Assembly (NCBI RefSeq): GCF_015353075.1
Contig: NZ_CP064188.1
Coordinates: 1,302,001 to 1,366,000, forward strand
Source of the DNA: Rhizobium sp. 007
GTDB taxonomy: Bacteria > Pseudomonadota > Alphaproteobacteria > Rhizobiales > Rhizobiaceae
Length of the DNA stretch: 64,000 bases
Direction: 5' to 3'
Shown here: piece after piece, positions 53,043 to 61,628 of the stretch
How the letters are laid out: every line of letters begins with the position of its first letter
Position numbering within the stretch: position 1 is the first letter of the stretch
Notes under the pieces: generated by a model
The model's database searches: none
Told to the model about the DNA's origin: nothing
The model's input: only the letters and a program-made list of their open reading frames with translations
Translations under genes and position numbers: made by a program

Positions 53043-54038
53043 ATGAAGAAGTTCATGAACACTGCGGAAACCATGGTCGCCGAAAGCCTGGAAGGCTTCG
53101 TGCGCGCCCATGGGGAATTCGTCGTGTTCGGCGCAGGGCGAAAATGCGTCCGCCGTCGACACTTCACACCAGGTAAGGTCGCACTCATCTCCGGTGGGGG
53201 CGCCGGTCATGAACCTATGCATATCGGATTTGTCGGCAAGGGAATGCTGGATGCGGCATGCGTCGGGCATATTTTTACCTCGCCGACGCCCGACCAGATC
53301 GTGAGCGCCATAGAGGAGGCGGACACGGGTGCCGGATGCCTGCTCATCATCAAGAATTATGACGGCGACATCATGAACTTCGAGATGGCGATAGAAATGG
53401 CCGCCCACCGGCACAGGATCGAAACTGTCATAGTCAGCGACGATATCGAGACGGGGAGAACCGGCGAAGGCCGAGGACGCCGCGGCGTTGCAGGCACACT
53501 GGTCGTCGAGAAAATCATCGGTGCGGCTGCGGAACGGGGCCTGCCGCTCGAGGAATTGAAGCGGATCGGCGACCGGCTGAACGGACGTATCCGGACAATG
53601 GGGGTGGCGCTTAGCGGAGTCACGATACCTCAGATCCAGCGCACGACATTTTCAGTGAACACGGACGAAATGGAAATGGGCGTCGGCATCCATGGGGAGC
53701 CGGGCCATTCGAGACAACGCCTCCTGGCCGCCGACGCCATCATCCGTCATCTGTGCGAAACAATCTCCGCAGACATCTCCATCCAGCCGGATACGAAGGC
53801 CTTGCTCTTCGTCAACGGCCTTGGCGGCACGCCGCCGGCCGAACTCTACCTTGCCTACAACGCAGCTCACCGTTTCATGGAAGAGCGGCTGATTCACATC
53901 GAACGCGCGCTGGTTGGCACCTATGTCACCTCGCTCGATATGCAGGGCCTGTCGGTCACACTGGCTTTGCTGACCGACGACGAGATCGCCTTATGGGACT
54001 CGCCGGTGGCAACGGCAGCGCTGCATTTGTCGCCGTGA
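53043..54038 (+). CDS. dhaK: Dihydroxyacetone kinase substrate-binding subunit DhaK
   Basis: A 331-residue Dha[21 protein letters not shown] and [20 protein letters not shown], with the ketose-binding histidine His217 in GVGIHGEPG. It is the separate DhaK that should work with DhaL (49624) and DhaM (50235). Length is normal. It is the last gene of the operon; no obvious terminator follows. Confidence 0.92.
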   Translation: MKKFMNTAETMVAESLEGFVRAHGEFVVFGAGRKCVRRRHFTPGKVALISGGGAGHEPMHIGFVGKGMLDAACVGHIFTSPTPDQIVSAIEEADTGAGCLLIIKNYDGDIMNFEMAIEMAAHRHRIETVIVSDDIETGRTGEGRGRRGVAGTLVVEKIIGAAAERGLPLEELKRIGDRLNGRIRTMGVALSGVTIPQIQRTTFSVNTDEMEMGVGIHGEPGHSRQRLLAADAIIRHLCETISADISIQPDTKALLFVNGLGGTPPAELYLAYNAAHRFMEERLIHIERALVGTYVTSLDMQGLSVTLALLTDDEIALWDSPVATAALHLSP

Positions 54039-54259
54039 CAGGGCATGCCGCCGTCTTACGCCGCCCCCCGAGCGATCCTCGGCGCAGTGTTCAAGGGACG
54101 GCATCAGTCGCGAACTTGCGGGTGCCGTTCTAAATACCTCCGCGCGATTTTTAAAGACGTCGCGATGCTGGAAGTCGCTGGTCTGGTCGTGCGCCGAAAG
54201 CACGCGCAACGCCCGCCCAATAGGACGGCCGTTACATGCCGGAGTTGATGGTTGGACCC
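54039..54259. other. 221-base region without a recognisable gene
   Basis: No gene is supported. Fragmentary frames occur on both strands (for example LRAIFKDVAMLEVAGLVVRR on the plus strand near 54140-54200) but none has a start, ribosome-binding site or family match that I can read. It lies between the dhaK stop and a subtilase remnant. Confidence 0.4.
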
Positions 54260-54505
54260 TCACGCCCCGCAGAGCGCGCGCGCGTTCAGGAGCCCCCACC
54301 CGAAGATCGGATCCTTACCGGGTTCGCCGAGATCTTCAGCGCTTCGCGAATGCGCTCGGGGGCAAGATCAGGACTTGCGCCTTTCATCCGCGCGGCTGCC
54401 GCGGTGAAAAAGGGCGCCGCGAAAGAGGTACCGGTTTTCGTTCGCCCACCGCTGACGGATGCAGCAGAGTTGGTACCAGGCGCGACGCTGATCGCTGTCG
54501 ATCCA
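54260..54505 (-). pseudogene. C-terminal remnant of a subtilisin-like serine protease
   Basis: Reading leftward, the frame gives ASVSGGRTKTGTSFAAPFFT, with the catalytic serine in GTSFAAP, then AARMKGASPDLAPERIREAL. After a small indel the next frame gives DPIFGWGLLNARAL, the usual end of S8 proteases. Everything before the serine motif (the Asp and His domains, signal peptide) is missing, because the remnant stops at about 54505, where the plus-strand anti-sigma-like sequence begins. It cannot be active. Confidence 0.65.
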
Positions 54506-54533
54506 TTTTTCGGCGGCCGAGATTGAACGTGCC

Positions 54534-55229
54534 ATGGAGACCGATGATGAGCTCGTCCCCCGCGTGGCATTTTTCCTGGAGACACGAGCAGCGGCACAGA
54601 CGGCGCTGGAACCGCTTTTGGACGAGCCGGTTCCGGCCGAGCTGACCCAGGCAATCGAAGCCATGGTTGCAAAAAAGAAAGCCGCCGATCAGGGTGCTGC
54701 ATCCGTGATGCCATTCCGGCGACGTACAGCGAACGATCAGGTCGTCGCCCGCCGCTGGTTCACCCCGATCGCCGCGTCGCTTACCGCCATTCTCGGTGGA
54801 TTGGGCGGGTATTTGCTGGCGCAGTCCGAAGAGCCAGCCTCGGCCGGCCTTCACGTTGCCGGGGTCAGCGCCTCCGCGCTCAACGAGGCCCTGGCAACGG
54901 TTGTTTCCGGCGAGGAGCGGCAGTTGGCCGGTTCCAACCAGCGGTTCCGGGCAATCGCAACCTTCCGTGACAATGCGCAGGCGCTTTGCCGCGAGTTCGA
55001 AGTCGATTCGCCCGATCGCTCAACTGTGGTTTCGGTCGCCTGCCGGTCCGGTGCGCAATGGCGCGTGGCGTTCGCAGTGGCTGCTGCTGGCGGCAGCGGC
55101 GGCTATGCGCCGGCTTCATCCACGGATGCGCTCGAAGCCTACCTTTCAGCCATTGATGCCAAGCCGCCGATGGAGGCGTCCGAAGAGGCGAAGGCGCTCG
55201 CCGAAATCCGTGACGGGGCGCAAAAGTAA
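54534..55229 (+). CDS. Anti-sigma-factor-like membrane protein, N-terminus clipped
   Basis: A 231-residue protein. It begins METDDELVPRVAFFLETRAA, matching the middle of the usual anti-sigma opening, which in the family is preceded by a short zinc-binding part. The codons just upstream continue in frame (FSAAEIERAMETDDEL from about 54507) back to a stop at 54489, so about 20-30 residues are missing. One membrane helix follows (FTPIAASLTAILGGLGGYLLA) and a periplasmic domain of about 130 residues. Without the start it probably no longer binds a sigma factor. No sigma gene is present nearby. Confidence 0.65.
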   Translation: METDDELVPRVAFFLETRAAAQTALEPLLDEPVPAELTQAIEAMVAKKKAADQGAASVMPFRRRTANDQVVARRWFTPIAASLTAILGGLGGYLLAQSEEPASAGLHVAGVSASALNEALATVVSGEERQLAGSNQRFRAIATFRDNAQALCREFEVDSPDRSTVVSVACRSGAQWRVAFAVAAAGGSGGYAPASSTDALEAYLSAIDAKPPMEASEEAKALAEIRDGAQK

Positions 55230-55320
55230 AAGCGTTCGGAAGTCGGGAATAGAACCTTGTGCCGCCCGTTACTCTGCCGGACCGGAGCAGCCGGTCCTGT
55301 TTTCAAAAGGAGTAACTGGC

Positions 55321-55674
55321 ATGAAAAAATCCTGGAAACTGAGCACGGCCCTCGTCGCCGGCGTCGCGGCGCTGGCAGGTTCTGCCGCCGTACAGGCCAA
55401 GGAATACACGACGATACGCCCTGACGGCGGGAAACAGTCGAGCAGCCACAGCGACGCTGCAATCGTCGTTGCCGGCAATAGCTCGTCAAATTCGAGTTCG
55501 AATTCATCAAGCAATTCGAGCTCCAATTCGTCTTCGAACAGTTCATCGAATTCTAACTCGAACTCATCGTCGAACCGTTCTTCGAATTCCTCTTCGAACA
55601 GTTCTTCCAATTCGAACTCGAGCGGTTCTGATGGCTCGTATTATTCGCGTCACCATTGGCGTTCCTGGCGTTGA
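55321..55674 (+). CDS. Secreted Ser/Asn-repeat protein
   Basis: A 117-residue exported protein. The signal is KKSWKLSTALVAGVAALAGS, cut near AVQA. After a short stretch the chain is almost only Ser and Asn in four-residue units (Asn-Ser-Ser-Ser and variants) for about 50 residues, then ends with SYYSRHHWRSWR. The DNA of 55477-55624 has a matching 12-base period. GGAG lies about 10 bases before the ATG. It may be a surface or matrix protein. No family is recognised. Confidence 0.75.
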   Translation: MKKSWKLSTALVAGVAALAGSAAVQAKEYTTIRPDGGKQSSSHSDAAIVVAGNSSSNSSSNSSSNSSSNSSSNSSSNSNSNSSSNRSSNSSSNSSSNSNSSGSDGSYYSRHHWRSWR

Positions 55675-55693
55675 TGACAGCGCAGGATGAGGA

Positions 55694-55720
55694 ACGGGGG
55701 CCGGACTATCCGGCCCCCGT
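55694..55720. terminator. Strong hairpin between convergent genes
   Basis: ACGGGGGCCGGA-CTA-TCCGGCCCCCGT is a perfect 12-bp stem with a triloop, between the Ser/Asn-repeat gene (+) and the DUF6065 gene (-). No T-run follows on the right. It is probably a two-way terminator. Confidence 0.65.
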
Positions 55721-55743
55721 CTCGTTGCCCGCTTGCTGAAATT

Positions 55744-56457
55744 TCAGCGGGAAGCGCGTGCACACTTGCGGTACCAGCCGTGGCCGGCAATGGTGTTGCG
55801 GTAAATTGTCTGGCGGTTCATTTCCTCTTCCCGGGTTTCGCGGCGAATTTCCGCATTGATTGCCGCGCCATTGCGGTGAATCGGGATCACCTGCACAAGC
55901 GGCGTTCCCTTCTCGATGACATAGAGTCCGTCGGGCGCCGTCGCAAAAAACGGAAAGTGGATATGAGCCGTGTAGGTGTCGGTGTCGACGATACCCGCCA
56001 CGCATTCGAACGGCTGCGCTGGCCGGTTGAGCGGCGGCACGAAGAGGCAACTCCATCCAGGTGGCGTGCGGATCGACCAGTAATTATGAAACTTGCAGGG
56101 CGGGCTTGGCTCCTTCGGATTGCCCGCGACCTGATGGACGCCGTGATTGCTGACCATGACCCGGTCGAACTCCCAGCCCGCCTCGACGCTTCTGCCGTCC
56201 TCCTTGATCTCAAGCCGAACCGTCGCTGCCAGCGGCAAGATCCAGCCCGTCATCATAGCGTCGAGAAACGGCATGCAGCGTTTAATGGTCAGACCGCTAT
56301 CTGTGGTCGACTGATGCTTTGCATCGACCACCGGCAGCTTGCGATACCACTCCGGCAGAACCGACTTGGCAGGCACTGGTGGCGCGATGACCTCAAGATC
56401 TTCCGGCTGGCAAAGGAAATGGATCTTGCCTGGGTCTTTCTGTCGAAAATGAAACAT
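55744..56457 (-). CDS. DUF6065-family protein
   Basis: A 237-residue soluble protein that starts FHFRQKDPGKIHFLCQPEDL and has PPVPAKSVLPEWYRKLPVVD, then GWSCLFVPPLNRPAQPFECV and YVIEKGTPLVQVIPIHRNGA. These blocks resemble the DUF6065 family. Function is unknown; the fold is probably a beta-barrel of the cupin kind. The ATG at 56457 has GGAG about 7 bases upstream. The MFS gene lies 87 bases upstream on the same strand. Confidence 0.7.
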   Translation of the reverse strand: MFHFRQKDPGKIHFLCQPEDLEVIAPPVPAKSVLPEWYRKLPVVDAKHQSTTDSGLTIKRCMPFLDAMMTGWILPLAATVRLEIKEDGRSVEAGWEFDRVMVSNHGVHQVAGNPKEPSPPCKFHNYWSIRTPPGWSCLFVPPLNRPAQPFECVAGIVDTDTYTAHIHFPFFATAPDGLYVIEKGTPLVQVIPIHRNGAAINAEIRRETREEEMNRQTIYRNTIAGHGWYRKCARASR

Positions 56458-56544
56458 GCTCGTTCTCCGGTCCAATGATCGGGTAGAACGTGGAGAGATC
56501 GACTTTATTCCCGCGAAATCGCGACGGACACCACCGGATTCCAT

Positions 56545-57750
56545 CTAGGCCTGTTGAAGCCGTGCGCGCGGCAGCGCCGGGAAGGCAAGCGCGACCGCGA
56601 CTGCGCCGAGCCCGACCATGGCAGAGCCGATGAAGAGCCAGGAGTAGTTGGCGAAGGTATCGAAGACCCAACCGCCGGCCAAAGGGCCGAAGGCCATGCC
56701 GATGCTCGAGAGCATGGTCACCGCCCCGAACACCGTGCCGATGATGCGCGGTCCAAAATATTCACGGGCAAGCACTGCATAGAGCGGCATCACACCACCA
56801 TAGGCCCCGCCGAAAACAACGGCGAGCGTGTAGAATTCGCTAAGCCGGCTGACGAGAAGATAGGCAGCGATCGCAAGCGCCTGGACCATCAACCCCGCGA
56901 CCAGCACTGGTTTTACGCCAAGCCTGTCTGCAAGCAGGCCGAACACAAGCCGGCCGCCGAGCCCCGCCAGGCCCTCGACGCTGTAGATGCTGACTGCGGC
57001 CATTGGCGCCACGCCGCATACCATCGCATAGCTCACCATATGAAAGATCGGGCCCGAATGCGCTGCGCAGCAGGCAAAGAATGTCAGGCCGAGGACGAGG
57101 AGCTGCGGCGAGCGGAACGCTTGCTTGAGCAACGTTCCATTGCTCTGCGCAAGAAGGTCCGGGTCTATATCGCCGGAAGCAGCGGCAGCCGGCGAACGGC
57201 GCACCAGCAGAGCCGCCGGCACCAGAAGCGTCCAGGCCACAATGCCGATCGTGAGCATCGCTGTTCGCCAGTCATAGGCCGAGATCAGCCAGCGCGCGAA
57301 AGGCGAGATCGTCATCGGCGCCACCCCCATGCCGGCGGAGACCAGGGAAACGGCAAGGCTGCGGTTCTTTTCGAACCATGCGGTGGTGATTGCGATCATC
57401 GGCGCGAAGAAAGCGCTGGCAGCAAGGCCAACGAGAACGCCGTAGGTCAATTGAAACACGAGCAGCGACTCCGCCCGGCTTGCAAGGACAAGTGCAAGGC
57501 CCAAAAGCCCTGCGCCGGTCAGCACAACGATACGAGGACCGAAGCGGTCGGTTGCCGCGCCCCATGCGAAACCTCCGACGCCCATGACGAGAAAATTGAG
57601 CGTCATGGCGCTCGATATGCCGGCACGCGACCAACGGGTCGTCGTGGCCATCGGCTCGAGAAAGATCGCCAGCGAAAACATGGCGCCAAGAGCGACACAG
57701 GTCATCAATGCGCCAACACCGACGATGACCCAACGATAAGAAGCGCCCAT
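56545..57750 (-). CDS. MFS transporter (OFA/monocarboxylate-like)
   Basis: A 401-residue permease with 12 helices in two six-helix halves. The first helix is VIVGVGALMTCVALGAMFSL, the loop 2-3 motif reads GAATDRFGPRIVVLTGA, and the second half has VFGLLADRLGVKPVLVAGL. It is of the oxalate/formate or monocarboxylate porter type; the substrate is unknown. The start is uncertain: an AAGGGAG lies right before ATG-ATG-GAC-ATG, so the third of these ATGs (57750) has the best spacing. Confidence 0.88.
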   Translation of the reverse strand: MGASYRWVIVGVGALMTCVALGAMFSLAIFLEPMATTTRWSRAGISSAMTLNFLVMGVGGFAWGAATDRFGPRIVVLTGAGLLGLALVLASRAESLLVFQLTYGVLVGLAASAFFAPMIAITTAWFEKNRSLAVSLVSAGMGVAPMTISPFARWLISAYDWRTAMLTIGIVAWTLLVPAALLVRRSPAAAASGDIDPDLLAQSNGTLLKQAFRSPQLLVLGLTFFACCAAHSGPIFHMVSYAMVCGVAPMAAVSIYSVEGLAGLGGRLVFGLLADRLGVKPVLVAGLMVQALAIAAYLLVSRLSEFYTLAVVFGGAYGGVMPLYAVLAREYFGPRIIGTVFGAVTMLSSIGMAFGPLAGGWVFDTFANYSWLFIGSAMVGLGAVAVALAFPALPRARLQQA

Positions 57751-58099
57751 GTCCATCATCTCCCTTGCTCTTGCGAGACCGCAAACGGCTTTCGGCGCAG
57801 TGGCGCCACTACCGACCTAGGACGTTCGGACAGGCGTGACATCGACAGGAGGAGCAGAAATTTTTGGCAAGAGCGGACATTTTGATTCTGGCGGACAATG
57901 GACCACGATTCTGTCGGCACACAGCCCAAACGTGACACGCCAGCGTGGGCCTTGGCCGATTGAGATCCGGATGGCTCTGCGTAAATGCAGCATATGAGCG
58001 GATTGCGGGCCTGTTCAGCGCGGAACCGGCTGATGGCGGGCAGTCGTCATGTGCCTTCTGGAGGCGGCGAAAGACGCCACACAAAGACGATGGATCATT
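57751..58099. other. 349-base intergenic region
   Basis: No convincing gene is present. A small GGCG-AAAGA-CGCC hairpin lies at about 58065-58077. The region is upstream of the MFS gene and downstream of the flippase gene. Nothing else is recognised. Confidence 0.45.
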
Positions 58100-59602
58100 T
58101 CAACCAGGGCGCAGGATTGAACGAATTGCACTTCGCATATGGCCGCTAAATTCAGCACCCTCTTTGCCAATTAGATTGATCGGCATGCGATATGCGAAGC
58201 AAAGCGAAAAGAGGCCCAGAAACAAGATTTCGGAAAATAGGACGATGCTCGCATGCGCATTTTCGAGGCGCAGCACGTAAGCGATGACAAAGCAAGGAAT
58301 GCCAACCATAGCCGATACACGCATACCGTATCGATGCTCTATGATTAACTCCATGAGCGAGACGCGGGCTACTTGGCAGGCAAACGCGGTGATTACGCAA
58401 TAATATACAAAAATTGCAAATCCCACTGCTGTCGCCACTGCTGATAGTCCAAACTCTACAACTAACAAAGTGCCACATACTGTCAGGCACGCATAAACAG
58501 CTTGCGATACTATAAGCGGGCGTATGGCCGCCGTTGCTCGCAGCAGAGACCCGCTCACTCGTGAAGCCAACCTAAAGTACATTCCGATAGCGAGAAAGGA
58601 AAACACGGGGATTACCTTCTCCCATTGCTTGCCGAGCAGGGACAAAACAATTTCCGGAGCGAGAATATAGATCACTGCGCTCATTGGCATTCCAAAAAGA
58701 GCGGTTAGACCGACGCCTCGCAGATACGCTTTCTTGAGCCGCTCTGGGTTAGACTGCACCTGCGCCATCGCAGGAAAAACGACCCGATCCGCTATACGGG
58801 CGTAAACGTCCGTCGGAAGACTCATCAGACGATATGCTCGTGAGTAAAGGCCAAGGTGAACTGCATCCAAGGATCGGCCGACGATGGTGATGTCTGCGCG
58901 AAGCGCGATAAAGTTGATTACACGTGATGCAGTAAAGCCAGTTCCCTTTCCCATAAGGCGACGGCTGGATTGGCTATCAAATATCGGTCGAAGGTTTGGT
59001 TTAGCAGCATAAACCAGAACGAAGGATAGGAAACTGGCCTCACATATCGATGCCGCAGCAAGGGCCCAATATCCGAAGCCCGCAAATGCCAAACCGATGC
59101 CGGTCGTGCCGTATGCGAGTGTTTTGGCCGCAATCTCGCTCATTCGGATGCGGCGCATCTCCAGTCGGCGCAAGAGCAGGCCCTCAGATATCGAGGTAAA
59201 TGCTTGAACGATGATGATGAACGACAACACTCTAACAACATCTTCCGACGCGGGCATGTTCATGAATCGCGCAAATGGCGCAGCACAGATTTGCGCCAAA
59301 AGGAAGAGAATGGCAGACGAGATCAGAACTAACGTGAGTGCCGTCCGCTGCTCAACTTCTGTGAGGCTTGGCAATTGAACGATCGTCGCGCCAATTCCGA
59401 TTTCACGCAGAAGATTGCAAAATGAGAGGAACAAGATCGCCGTTGCCATGACGCCAAAATCCGCTGGCGACAGGAGGCGTGATAGGATGGCCATGTAAGC
59501 CAAATCGATCGCTATGCCTGCGCCTTGAAATATCGAGGTCATCGCGACCTCGGATCGGACTTTGTGACTGAGGCCTTTGTTCCCGGGCTCTGACGAAATC
59601 AT
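58100..59602 (-). CDS. Polysaccharide flippase (MOP family, Wzx/WzxC-like)
   Basis: A 500-residue membrane protein with 12 to 14 helices. It starts SIFQGAGIAIDLAYMAILSR and LLSPADFGVMATAILFLSF, typical of the lipopolysaccharide-exporter branch of the MOP family. It would flip lipid-linked sugar repeats across the inner membrane. It lies 5 bases after the glycosyltransferase gene, in operon with it and with murB and murA homologues. The base composition is lower in GC than the neighbours to the left, typical of polysaccharide clusters that move between strains. Confidence 0.88.
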   Translation of the reverse strand: MISSEPGNKGLSHKVRSEVAMTSIFQGAGIAIDLAYMAILSRLLSPADFGVMATAILFLSFCNLLREIGIGATIVQLPSLTEVEQRTALTLVLISSAILFLLAQICAAPFARFMNMPASEDVVRVLSFIIIVQAFTSISEGLLLRRLEMRRIRMSEIAAKTLAYGTTGIGLAFAGFGYWALAAASICEASFLSFVLVYAAKPNLRPIFDSQSSRRLMGKGTGFTASRVINFIALRADITIVGRSLDAVHLGLYSRAYRLMSLPTDVYARIADRVVFPAMAQVQSNPERLKKAYLRGVGLTALFGMPMSAVIYILAPEIVLSLLGKQWEKVIPVFSFLAIGMYFRLASRVSGSLLRATAAIRPLIVSQAVYACLTVCGTLLVVEFGLSAVATAVGFAIFVYYCVITAFACQVARVSLMELIIEHRYGMRVSAMVGIPCFVIAYVLRLENAHASIVLFSEILFLGLFSLCFAYRMPINLIGKEGAEFSGHMRSAIRSILRPG

Positions 59603-59607
59603 CTAGA

Positions 59608-60597
59608 TCAAGCGGCCCTGTCCGCGCGGGGCGCTGCCCCCCAGCCTCTGAGTAGGCGCATAAGACGAATGGCAAGTGGAGCCAGTGGCCTCAGCCACGG
59701 AACGAATAAAATAACGCGCGTAAACCAAGCTGAGATGACTGGTTTCTCATTAAAAGCTGCCTTTAGCAAATGCCTTGCATCATCTTCCAGCCCAATTAAG
59801 GCTCGCCGCCTGGCCTCTGAGGCGAGGCTTGTCGCAAGATCCTTTGACCGCGGCCGCATCAACGCGGAAATCGGCCCATTCGTGTCTAAGGGATCGGGCC
59901 TCCCTGCCATGCGCTCTCGTGCACAATACAAGGCGAAATCTCTGCAGCTCATCGCAACTGCTAACTTGCGCGGATCGCCGGTTACGGAATCCGTGCGCTT
60001 CCAAGCTTTGTATAAAATCTCGGGAACGACAGCCATCGCCCCGTAATCCGTCATGCGCAGCCACAGATCGAGATCCTGACGATATACGAAGAATGGTCGA
60101 TATCCCCCAGCCCTTTCATATATAGAGCGTCGCATAAGGACCTCGCCCTGCGAAAAAGGATTGCCGTTAAAGAGTTGTACTTTTATATCCTTATGGACGC
60201 GCGGCTTAACAGTGTAACTCCTCGAAGCTATGTCTGATACGACTTCCCGATAGCAGCCCACTGCAACGACGTCGGGATAGTCCTCTAAAAATCGAACCTG
60301 GCTCTGCAGCCGCGTTGGATAGGATATATCGCCTGATCCCTGCACCGCGATAAATTCGCTGTCCGTGCAGGCGATAGTCGAAATCATAGTCCGCGTAAAA
60401 CCTACGTTGCGTTGCGTCGAAACGCGTATTTTATCCGACTTATATTTCATAAGTGCATGATAGGTGCCGTCTTGCGACCCATCGTCAACGAAATAGGCCT
60501 CGAAATCCTGATATGTCTGATCACGAATTGCCGTGACGGTCTCATCGACTAAGTGAGCCCTGTTGTAGTATGGGGACACGACAACCACGCGAGGCAT
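59608..60597 (-). CDS. Glycosyltransferase family 2
   Basis: A 329-residue GT-A enzyme. The nucleotide-sugar part has VVVSPYYNRAHLVDETVTAI and AYFVDDGSQDGTYHAL with the first Asp pair. The DxD region reads FIAVQGSGDISYPTR, and FVYRQDLDLWLRM has the ED-type acceptor motif. It adds a sugar to a polysaccharide; donor and acceptor are unknown. The ATG at 60597 shares a base with the murB stop (TGATG), so a longer frame is rejected. Confidence 0.88.
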   Translation of the reverse strand: MPRVVVVSPYYNRAHLVDETVTAIRDQTYQDFEAYFVDDGSQDGTYHALMKYKSDKIRVSTQRNVGFTRTMISTIACTDSEFIAVQGSGDISYPTRLQSQVRFLEDYPDVVAVGCYREVVSDIASRSYTVKPRVHKDIKVQLFNGNPFSQGEVLMRRSIYERAGGYRPFFVYRQDLDLWLRMTDYGAMAVVPEILYKAWKRTDSVTGDPRKLAVAMSCRDFALYCARERMAGRPDPLDTNGPISALMRPRSKDLATSLASEARRRALIGLEDDARHLLKAAFNEKPVISAWFTRVILFVPWLRPLAPLAIRLMRLLRGWGAAPRADRAA

Positions 60598-61616
60598 CAA
60601 TTCCACTTTCCTGATTGAACCGAAAGATGAGCTGGTTGGAGCAATCCGTCGGGACGAACGTGACGAACTTCGCAATCCATTAAAAAGCCGCTTCGTTCAA
60701 AAATCGTCCTTCTTATTAAATCGATCAGGCCCAGCACATCCGAGCTCGTTGCACCGCCGAGGTTAACGATAAAGTTACCATGACCGGGGGCAATCTGAGC
60801 TCCACCTATGCGACGTCCCCGCAAGCCAGCATCCTCGATCGCTTTTCCGGGGGGACCTACCACGTCATACATCTTGGGGTCACTGAGGAAAACGGAGCCG
60901 CAGTTTGGGAGGCGAAGGGGGAATTTCTTTCGTCTCGACACCATAATTTCAATCATCCTCCTTCGCACCTCCGCCTTGTTAGCCGTGGCAAACTCAAAAG
61001 ATGCTTCCAAGAGAACCAGGTCCGGCCGCTGCAGGTTGGATTTTCTATATGAGAATTCACATGCGTTTCGATCCAACATTTTCACCTTGCCATCAATGTC
61101 GACGACGGTTGCGCTTACAAGGTTGCTGCCGATCCCCTTTCTCTGGCTGCCACCGTTCATAACAACCAGGCCGCCCAGCGTTCCAGGAATTCCCACCGTG
61201 TGCTCCGCACCTGTCAATCCCGCACATCCGACTTTTCGCGCAAAAACAGGCGTCCAGATTCCGGCTTGAGCGACGACGTGTGTACGGTTGATTGCAATCT
61301 GCGACATTCTTCGGCCGATCCGCAGAACAACACCACGAAAACCTGCATCATCAAAGAGAAGGTTCGTGCCATCGCCAATCACCAAGAATGGCACTTTCTC
61401 CGTACCGAGGCACTTCAAAACCTCGCTGACCGCGCGCGCATCGAGCGGTTCAACCACGACGTCAGCCGGCCCGCCGATTTGCCATCGCCCGACATACTTC
61501 AGCGGGACATGAGATGAAATCTCAACATTCTTGATGTTCCCGAGAAGCGACGAAACATTCTTGCTTGATATCTTCGGAGTGTTCACAGTCAGTTCCACGG
61601 TGACCAACAGCGCCAT
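60597..61616 (-). CDS. UDP-N-acetylenolpyruvoylglucosamine reductase homologue (MurB-like)
   Basis: A 339-residue flavoprotein of the MurB family. FAD-binding blocks are VPFLVIGDGTNLLFDDAGF and GAEHTVGIPGTLGGLVVMNG; the catalytic serine is in NCGSVFLSDP, and SYRKSNL holds the substrate Arg/Ser region. It should reduce UDP-GlcNAc-enolpyruvate to UDP-MurNAc. It is 12 bases after a murA homologue and is coupled to a glycosyltransferase, outside the usual cell-division cluster, so it is probably an accessory copy for polysaccharide. Confidence 0.85.
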   Translation of the reverse strand: MALLVTVELTVNTPKISSKNVSSLLGNIKNVEISSHVPLKYVGRWQIGGPADVVVEPLDARAVSEVLKCLGTEKVPFLVIGDGTNLLFDDAGFRGVVLRIGRRMSQIAINRTHVVAQAGIWTPVFARKVGCAGLTGAEHTVGIPGTLGGLVVMNGGSQRKGIGSNLVSATVVDIDGKVKMLDRNACEFSYRKSNLQRPDLVLLEASFEFATANKAEVRRRMIEIMVSRRKKFPLRLPNCGSVFLSDPKMYDVVGPPGKAIEDAGLRGRRIGGAQIAPGHGNFIVNLGGATSSDVLGLIDLIRRTIFERSGFLMDCEVRHVRPDGLLQPAHLSVQSGKWN

Positions 61617-61628
61617 TTCCGCCTGTCT

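Noticed and set aside
55477..55624. Tandem 12-base repeats as a possible CRISPR array
   Set aside because: The repeats have no spacers, are in frame in a secreted protein gene and encode Ser/Asn units.
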